Assembly: GCA_049802235.1 (NCBI GenBank) | Contig: JBARMB010000102.1 | Coordinates: forward strand, 8,403-72,402 | DNA: 64,000 nucleotides | Reading direction: 5' to 3' | DNA from: VBDM01 sp049802235 | GTDB taxonomy: Bacteria; Pseudomonadota; Gammaproteobacteria; Burkholderiales; SG8-39 | Shown: in pieces, positions 59,688 to 64,000 of the stretch | How positions within the stretch are numbered: the first letter of the stretch is position 1 | How the letters are laid out: every line of letters starts with the position of its first letter | Made by a program: the position numbers and the translations under genes | The notes under the pieces: generated by a model | Told to the model about the DNA's origin: nothing | What the model saw: the letters and a program-made list of their open reading frames with translations, nothing else | The model's database searches: none

Positions 59688-60550
59688 CTTTCCTGTTTCA
59701 CACCGATGTCAGTACCTCCTTGTGTGCCCGGTGTGAATGTAACCAAATATGGAATTGTTTTTCCGCATCGATCCATAGTCCAGCGCTCTTGGACGGTAAC
59801 GTCTGCCGAGGTGGATCCCTTGACTATTTCCGTATTAACGATGGTTCGTTTGGCGCAAGTCGTGTCGTATGCACCATCTATTGCATTAATTACTGTCAAC
59901 GTATCGCGCTGCAGGAGAGGTGAGCTACCTGTATTCCCCGGAACGATATTTGGACCCTGATCGCGCCCGGCCAACTCCTTCACGGCGTTCGGCACGATCG
60001 AAGGGTAGTCGTTCCTCAGTTTGTCTATCGTCTCTTGTTGAGCGTCTTGGATGGTAAATCCGAAACGACCGCCCCCTCCGATTCGATCCGGGAGAGTCAC
60101 CACAAGCTTGCCGATATAGTTGATCTTTTGCGGCTTGACAGTAAAACTCAGGCCCAAGGGGAACGTCAGCTGTGGGGCAAGGAATCCAGTTGGTCCTATG
60201 TTACCCATCGTGTAGTTACCGACAGGCAATTTTTTGACAAAGAACGCCTCTTTACCGGGAATCGCCGGAAGGGTGTACGTCGCTTTGAGCGGGTTGAATC
60301 CCGTTTCGGATATCGCCACGGAGTACTCTAGCTCACCCGCCTTCCTCCCTTTGAGGAAAGCCCATCCAGATTCATTCGCATCTCCCTGCGCCACAGTGAG
60401 CAGAACGGAACCAACGACGATCCCCTCGCTCTCCCCAATGCTTCGTAATTCTTCGTTGGAGGAGGTCATCGAGGCACAACCGGAAAGCAGGAAAGCGATG
60501 AGTGCTACGACAGGTATGCCAATATGTGAGACGCAATATTTCGCTGTCAT
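59684..60550 (-). CDS. Hypothetical lipoprotein
   Basis: The protein has 288 residues. A signal peptide ends in the lipobox FLLSGCASM, so it should be lipid-anchored. The rest is beta-rich with GWAFLKGRKAGELEYSVAI and a proline/glycine-rich segment (GRDQGPNIVPGNTGSSP). I do not recognise a domain. AAGGAGG at good spacing fixes the ATG at 60550. Base composition is clearly less GC-rich than the genes to the left, and its 3' end abuts the truncated pseudogene. Confidence 0.8.
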   Translation of the reverse strand: MTAKYCVSHIGIPVVALIAFLLSGCASMTSSNEELRSIGESEGIVVGSVLLTVAQGDANESGWAFLKGRKAGELEYSVAISETGFNPLKATYTLPAIPGKEAFFVKKLPVGNYTMGNIGPTGFLAPQLTFPLGLSFTVKPQKINYIGKLVVTLPDRIGGGGRFGFTIQDAQQETIDKLRNDYPSIVPNAVKELAGRDQGPNIVPGNTGSSPLLQRDTLTVINAIDGAYDTTCAKRTIVNTEIVKGSTSADVTVQERWTMDRCGKTIPYLVTFTPGTQGGTDIGVKQER

Positions 60551-60603
60551 GACTGTCCTCCTTGTTACGCCTAACGACCAATGGTTGTCATGCGCCCCAT
60601 GCT

Positions 60604-60611
60604 AAAACCAT
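60604..60611. repeat. Left 8-bp direct repeat (AAAACCAT), possible target-site duplication
   Basis: AAAACCAT stands immediately outside the left inverted end of the 2,767-bp unit. The same eight bases occur immediately outside the right end (63379-63386), in the same orientation. Confidence 0.75.
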
Positions 60612-60679
60612 GGTATGTATCCCCTAGAGACAAGTAGCGCCTAAAGGGAACGCGCCGCTAAATACGCGCGGTTTGTCCT

Positions 60680-60823
60680 CTACTTCTTCTTGACGCCGAA
60701 GATCGCGTCGTCCAGCAACCGATCGAAGCGCCGCTTGTTGCCAGCAGCGAGCTCCACTTTCTTTGCTGGGCGTGGCTTTACTTCAGCACGCTTGGGCCGC
60801 TTGGCCGGCTTCATTTTATTCAT
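60680..60823 (-). CDS. Small basic protein inside the mobile unit
   Basis: The 47-residue product begins MNKMKPAKRPKRAEVKPRPA, continues with AAGNKRRFDRLLDDAIFGV and ends KKK. The N-terminal half is Lys/Arg/Pro-rich and probably disordered; the C-terminal half could form one helix. AAGG lies 9 bases before the ATG. No family is recognised. It is the left-most gene of the unit and diverges from the 266-residue protein gene. Confidence 0.55.
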   Translation of the reverse strand: MNKMKPAKRPKRAEVKPRPAKKVELAAGNKRRFDRLLDDAIFGVKKK

Positions 60824-60918
60824 ACCCTGCTACCTTATATCGAAGACGCCTTGTTGCCAAGCGGCGCGTATGGAAATATATACGGGCGAAACGCATTACA
60901 AATACAATATATATTACA

Positions 60919-60936
60919 ATAACTTAAGTAAGTTAT
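60919..60936. promoter_or_regulatory. Perfect palindrome in a divergent intergenic region
   Basis: ATAACTTA-AG-TAAGTTAT has 8-bp arms and a 2-bp spacer. It lies in the AT-rich 219-bp gap between two divergent genes of the mobile unit and could be an operator for a dimeric regulator. Confidence 0.5.
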
Positions 60937-61042
60937 CTGCCTGATACGAGCAATGTTCGCCTTATTCGCAATAAATAGTTGCGGATCGCAAACATTCGGG
61001 ATAAACTGGCGGCTGTTGTCCAATTGCGGATAGGAGTTGACC

Positions 61043-61843
61043 ATGAATAGCGGACAAGCATCAGACAAGGAACAGGATCAAGAATCGGGACGGGGGCGCT
61101 CAACAATCGAGTTCCCGTATCTCGATCTCGACGACGCCATCGCCGTTGCGCAGGCTGTTCACGCTGTCGGCGGTACATCATGCGATTGGGATCAGTTAGC
61201 CGCCAAGATGGGTCAACAAGCGCGTGGTGGGGGCTTTCGTATGCGCGTGATGACCAGCCGCGTCTTCGGGCTCTTGAACTATGACCGAGGGACGGTAACT
61301 CTTTCCGATCTTGGTATCCATATAGTCGATCCAAAATTCGCGCGTGGGGCCAGAGCGGAATCGTTTCTAGCTGTCCCGTTGTTTAAGGCCATGTACGAAA
61401 AACTCAAGGGGGGCATGCTTCCACCGGTCGCCGCTATCGAGCGTCAGATGGAGGCAGCGGGAGTCGCGCCGAAACAAAAGGACAAAGCACGGCAGGTATT
61501 CATACGCTCTGCAAAACAGGCGGGATTCTTCGAACTCGATCAGAACCGCCTGACATATCCACCCAATATCGGGGCTGCGCCAGTCGGATCAAAGCCTGCC
61601 GAGGAAAAACCAGCGGGGGGTGGAACTGGCAGCGGTGGTACAGGTACAGGTTCAGGCAGAGGAGATGAACTCCATCCATTCATCAAGGGACTGCTTGAGA
61701 AACTCCCAGTGCCTGAGTCGGAATGGTCGATTCAAGCCAGGTCGAAGTGGCTACAGACTGCCTCAAACATCTTCGACCTGATGTATAAGGCAGAACCGGA
61801 CGACAACCTCAAGATAATCGAGATCAAGGTGACGGGCATTTGA
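61043..61843 (+). CDS. Hypothetical protein with winged-helix-like N-terminal part
   Basis: The protein has 266 residues. Residues 20-100 look like a helix-turn-helix region (LDDAIAVAQAVHAVGGTSCD, RVFGLLNYDRGTVTLSDLGI). Residues 105-175 resemble a second such unit. A glycine-rich linker (about 192-206) leads to a conserved-looking tail (HPFIKGLLEKLPVPESEWSI, WLQTASNIFDLMYKAEPDDN). GGAG lies 6 bases before the ATG. I do not know its function; a DNA- or nucleotide-dependent regulator is a guess. Confidence 0.75.
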   Translation: MNSGQASDKEQDQESGRGRSTIEFPYLDLDDAIAVAQAVHAVGGTSCDWDQLAAKMGQQARGGGFRMRVMTSRVFGLLNYDRGTVTLSDLGIHIVDPKFARGARAESFLAVPLFKAMYEKLKGGMLPPVAAIERQMEAAGVAPKQKDKARQVFIRSAKQAGFFELDQNRLTYPPNIGAAPVGSKPAEEKPAGGGTGSGGTGTGSGRGDELHPFIKGLLEKLPVPESEWSIQARSKWLQTASNIFDLMYKAEPDDNLKIIEIKVTGI

Positions 61844-61928
61844 TCTGAATAAGCAAGGAGAAAGCCATGAGGACCTGATACTGCGGCTCGGAACGTCATC
61901 GCCACCGACGCCGAGCCCCAATGGACAA

Positions 61929-61971
61929 GGCCCGTATGGTCTGCGGTCTTGGCAGACTGACCATACGGGCC
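61929..61971 (+). terminator. Strong hairpin between two genes of the mobile unit
   Basis: GGCCCGTATGGTC and GACCATACGGGCC form a perfect 13-bp stem. An inner alternative stem (GTCTGC/GCAGAC) competes with its top. No T run follows. It lies in the 275-bp gap between the 266- and 279-residue genes; nothing else convincing is seen there. Confidence 0.5.
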
Positions 61972-62118
61972 CGGGGTGGCACTACTACGTTGGGGGTGCG
62001 CAGGTTAGTCGCTACGGTATCCTAAACCACGGCGCGCGGCTTCGATGCCCGGCACTCCACTTTCTTATTGTAAACGTTTCTTGGCCGGTTTACAAATCGA
62101 CCACGTTAGGAGGCACGA

Positions 62119-62958
62119 ATGCCGAGCCCGGGACTATCGCTGGTTGGATTCATGGACCAGCAGCAAGCGATCAGTCATCTCAAAACTGCATGCATGCTGG
62201 CTAATCAGACAGACGCCGCGTTACTCGCCGAGTGGAACTCTGCGAAGGCGAAACTCGGAGCAGCCATCCCTGGAGCGGGACATCCGGACATCAAAGAAAT
62301 TCCGAATGAACACACCGATTATCTTCAGAAACTGCAACAAGTCGATTGGGTAGCGAATTCATCCCAACCTGGCATGGGATTACACGGAGCTACCTTCAAA
62401 CTCATTGAAATAGATCCGCTACTTGCTTATCAGTTCATTGTGGACACATCTCGGTCAGGACACCATTGCGATGCATTTAGCAAACCACCCAAGATGGACG
62501 AACTGATTCCATGCTGCCTACCGATGGTACTACCGAGCGGCGAGTATCATTACCAAGTGCAACCACAGTCCGTCATCGTCACGTCACGCAGCCTGAATCT
62601 AAAGATGATGGGGCAGGGGATCACAACCAATATGGCAGGAATCAATTTCGGGTGGTTGCTACCAGTCGTCCATGTCGTTCGGCTACACGGTAGGTGCTAC
62701 TTGCACAACGGATTTCATCGAGCATATGGTGCGAGGCTTGCTGGCGCAACGCACATACCCTGTGTTTTCCGAGACGTGGAAAGTGCTCAGGCCGCGAATA
62801 TTATTCCGGGAGCAACGTTCGATCTACCGTTGCTGGAATCGGACAACCCTCCAACTGTTGCCCATTTCAGCCAAGGGAGAGCGCATAGCGTCACTCTTCG
62901 CGCTACAACGCGAATCCTGCATGTTACGTGGGCAGAGTACGCGATGTACGACGAGTAG
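62119..62958 (+). CDS. Hypothetical protein with ParB-like NGFHR motif
   Basis: The protein has 279 residues. The C-terminal half contains VVRLHGRCYLHNGFHRAYGA followed by GATHIPCVFRDVE (NGFHR at 197-201), which resembles the nucleotide-binding DGxHR core of ParB/sulfiredoxin-fold proteins. The N-terminal half is not recognised. GGAGG lies 5 bases before the ATG. It converges on the 68-residue gene, 9 bp apart. Confidence 0.72.
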   Translation: MPSPGLSLVGFMDQQQAISHLKTACMLANQTDAALLAEWNSAKAKLGAAIPGAGHPDIKEIPNEHTDYLQKLQQVDWVANSSQPGMGLHGATFKLIEIDPLLAYQFIVDTSRSGHHCDAFSKPPKMDELIPCCLPMVLPSGEYHYQVQPQSVIVTSRSLNLKMMGQGITTNMAGINFGWLLPVVHVVRLHGRCYLHNGFHRAYGARLAGATHIPCVFRDVESAQAANIIPGATFDLPLLESDNPPTVAHFSQGRAHSVTLRATTRILHVTWAEYAMYDE

Positions 62959-62967
62959 GACGCCGTT

Positions 62968-63174
62968 TTAGGTCTTGACTATGCGATACGTACCTGATGG
63001 AGCCCCGCTAGGAGCTGCGCCCGGAGCTGGATTGCGGACAATCATGCTTGAATCATTCTCCGAGTTCTCAAGGGGCTTAAGAGTGCCATCGGCAACGTAA
63101 TGTCCGGATATACTAGATGATCCCGCGCGCGCTTTAGACGAAGCGCGTCCTTGGCTGTGTGAATCGCGTTTCAT
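62968..63174 (-). CDS. Small hypothetical protein, Ser/Gly/Ala-rich
   Basis: The product has 68 residues: MKRDSHSQGRASSKARAGSS at the N-terminus, then ISGHYVADGTLKPLENSEND, and a tail ending GTYRIVKT. GGAGG 5 bases before the ATG gives good start support. The composition suggests a disordered protein. It converges with the ParB-like gene and lies inside the mobile unit. Confidence 0.62.
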   Translation of the reverse strand: MKRDSHSQGRASSKARAGSSSISGHYVADGTLKPLENSENDSSMIVRNPAPGAAPSGAPSGTYRIVKT

Positions 63175-63378
63175 GGTTTCCTCCACGGCAAGCCCAAAAC
63201 AGTGAAACGATAGCACGACCTACAAAAACAAGTGTGACAAGTAGTTCCCGCGGTTGATCCACTCAATTTGGCGCTCTATCCCGACGAGTGCCAACAATTC
63301 CACTAGAATGACAGGCAACTTTGCCAAGGTGACGAAAAGCTAACACCGTCGCCCACTTGCTGTAAAGGGATACATACC

Positions 63379-63386
63379 AAAACCAT
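63379..63386. repeat. Right 8-bp direct repeat (AAAACCAT)
   Basis: This is the second copy of AAAACCAT, directly outside the right inverted end. With 60604-60611 it has the form of an 8-bp target-site duplication. Confidence 0.75.
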
Positions 63387-63412
63387 ATACCGGTAGATGC
63401 AACGATCTACAG

Positions 63413-63440
63413 CTATATAGAACCCTATGCTGCTATATAG
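63413..63440. repeat. Two CTATATAG palindromes 20 bp apart
   Basis: CTATATAG occurs at 63413-63420 and 63433-63440, two helical turns apart and on the same DNA face. The second copy contains the stop codon of the frameshifted gene. The role is unknown. Confidence 0.5.
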
Positions 63441-63808
63441 CCCCTCCTCGCGCCCGCTCCGGCTTTTCTCTTACGGCCCAACTATGCAAGCCCAAAGCAC
63501 GCACCGCGTCCCATGAAAGTTCCCACAGCCGCTGCCGCGGCCTCCGGATGCCGCCCGCGCTTGACCGCCGCGCGCAGTTCCGCCTCGTCCCGGCCGATCC
63601 GCACGCCCGCCGGATCGTGATCGTTGCGGCGCGGCTTGCGCGCCCGCCCGGACCGGGAATGTTCCCCGACGATCGGCTCCACCGCCTTGACGCGCCGACC
63701 GCTGTTGTCGTCGTCCCGATGACGCACGCAGACGAGGCGCGCGCCAAAGCGTGCCAGGAGCCTTCTTGTGCCCGGCGCTCCCGGGCGCAGCGTCAGTCTC
63801 GTTTCCAC
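63433..63808 (-). pseudogene. Frameshifted hypothetical gene
   Basis: The GTG at 63808 (GGAGG upstream) opens ETRLTLRPGAPGTRRLLARF, ARLVCVRHRDDD and AELRAAVKRGRHP, then the frame ends early. A second frame continues RQRLWELSWDAVRALGLHSW to a stop at 63433, which looks like the true C-terminus. Loss of two bases in a GCGCGC tract near 63,558 would explain the shift. The intact protein would be about 125 residues; the function is unknown. Confidence 0.65.
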
Positions 63809-63893
63809 CGGTCCTCCCTGCGGTGGTTTAACGCGCGAACGGCCGCGCCGTGCACATCGCCGGCCACGCACGCAGGCGGCTCGTTGCGCCTAT

Positions 63894-63915
63894 TTATCGT
63901 AACGTGTTACGATAA
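63894..63915. promoter_or_regulatory. Perfect palindrome between divergent genes, probable operator
   Basis: The arms TTATCGTAAC and GTTACGATAA are perfectly complementary with a 2-bp GT spacer. It lies 6 bp before the start of the partial gene at 63,921 and 86 bp from the frameshifted gene. Size and place fit a dimeric repressor site. Confidence 0.65.
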
Positions 63916-63920
63916 CCGGC

Positions 63921-64000
63921 ATGCGTGCCTCACCCCGCCCGCCCGGCCGTCCCGCGACGGGTCGCGCGCTGTCCGCCGCCGAGCGCATGCGGCGCTACCG
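63921..64000 (+). CDS. Partial gene at window edge, small basic protein
   Basis: Only the first 26 codons are present: MRASPRPPGRPATGRALSAA followed by ERMRRYR. The Arg-rich ERMRRYR pattern is common in small DNA-binding or antitoxin-like proteins, but the family cannot be fixed from so little. The palindrome directly upstream suggests autoregulation. Confidence 0.5.
   Translation, partial: MRASPRPPGRPATGRALSAAERMRRY

Larger units (their letters stand above)
60612..63378. mobile_element. 2.77-kb unit with inverted ends and no recognised transposase
   Basis: The left end (60612-60637) reads GGTATGTATCCC, then 7 mostly different bases, then CAAGT. The right end on the other strand (63378 down to 63353) has the same 12 bases and CAAGT at the same offset. 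Both ends are bordered by AAAACCAT. Inside are four genes: a 47-residue basic protein (-), a 266-residue protein (+), a 279-residue ParB-like protein (+) and a 68-residue protein (-). None resembles a transposase or recombinase. The structure suggests a transposable unit moved in trans or one with an unfamiliar enzyme. Confidence 0.65.

Noticed and set aside
60690..60944. Plus-strand frame opposite the 47-residue basic gene
   Set aside because: The minus-strand frame has better composition and start context; this one looks like its shadow.
61845..62190. A stop-free stretch in the third frame between the two large genes of the mobile unit
   Set aside because: It lacks a usable start codon and runs into the next gene; it may be a decayed frame but cannot be supported as a gene.
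1..64000. tRNA, rRNA or riboswitch genes
   Set aside because: I saw no cloverleaf, rRNA stretch or known riboswitch core; a covariance-model search would be decisive.

Overview
The window is about 64 kb of high-GC chromosome, almost certainly from a betaproteobacterium. The gene order mraZ to lpxC followed by dciA/secA, the coaE-zapD-yacG set next to pilC/pilD, the meso-DAP type MurE and a Bug-type solute-binding protein all fit that group. No rRNA or tRNA gene was seen.

Region 1 (1-30 kb) is core genome. On the plus strand are the 3' end of pilC, pilD, coaE, zapD and yacG. On the minus strand are a Nudix/ThiE fusion, a DUF815-type ATPase, argJ, secA, an M23 peptidase and lpxC. The complete division and cell-wall (dcw) cluster is also on the minus strand: mraZ-rsmH-ftsL-ftsI-murE-murF-mraY-murD-ftsW-murG-murC-murB-ddl-ftsQ-ftsA-ftsZ. 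Most junctions overlap by 1-4 bases, so translation is probably coupled. A good sigma-70 promoter and three 10-bp-spaced MraZ-type boxes precede mraZ, which starts with TTG. Three oddities interrupt the order: a dispersed inverted repeat between ftsW and murG, a duplicated ftsA 3' end between ftsA and ftsZ, and a 49-codon reading frame with a strong ribosome binding site between ftsZ and lpxC.

Region 2 (30-51.4 kb) starts with a hypothetical gene and a NYN/OST-HTH gene. A run of minus-strand genes for uptake and catabolism follows, from 51,375 down to 31,956. It opens with 3-oxoadipate CoA-transferase (pcaI, pcaJ), an acyl-CoA dehydrogenase homologue and maleylacetate reductase, and it closes with the 3-oxoadipyl-CoA thiolase (pcaF). 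Between them lie an alpha/beta hydrolase, an unusual M24 protein, a TPP-dependent E1alpha/E1beta/E2 complex, a 3-hydroxyisobutyrate-dehydrogenase-like enzyme, a Bug protein, a carboxymuconolactone-decarboxylase-like protein, an ABC importer and an exported amidohydrolase. The likely theme is breakdown of an aromatic or heterocyclic compound through 3-oxoadipate; the starting substrate cannot be read from the sequence.

Region 3 (51.4-59.7 kb) holds an IlvD/Edd sugar-acid dehydratase, then hpaH, an RraA-like aldolase and hpaI. After these come a membrane protein, a periplasmic-binding-type protein, a RIO kinase, a hicBA toxin-antitoxin pair and a decayed paralogue of the binding protein. Three copies of a dRS3-like double-hairpin repeat and one copy of another repeat family sit between genes.

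Region 4 (59.7-64 kb) looks acquired. It begins where the decayed binding-protein gene is cut off. It carries a lipoprotein gene and then a 2,767-bp unit (60,612-63,378) with matching inverted ends (GGTATGTATCCC) and flanked by an 8-bp direct repeat (AAAACCAT). The unit contains four unrecognised genes and no recognisable transposase, and it is the strongest candidate here for an undescribed element. Beyond it lie a frameshifted gene and a divergent partial gene separated by a perfect palindrome.
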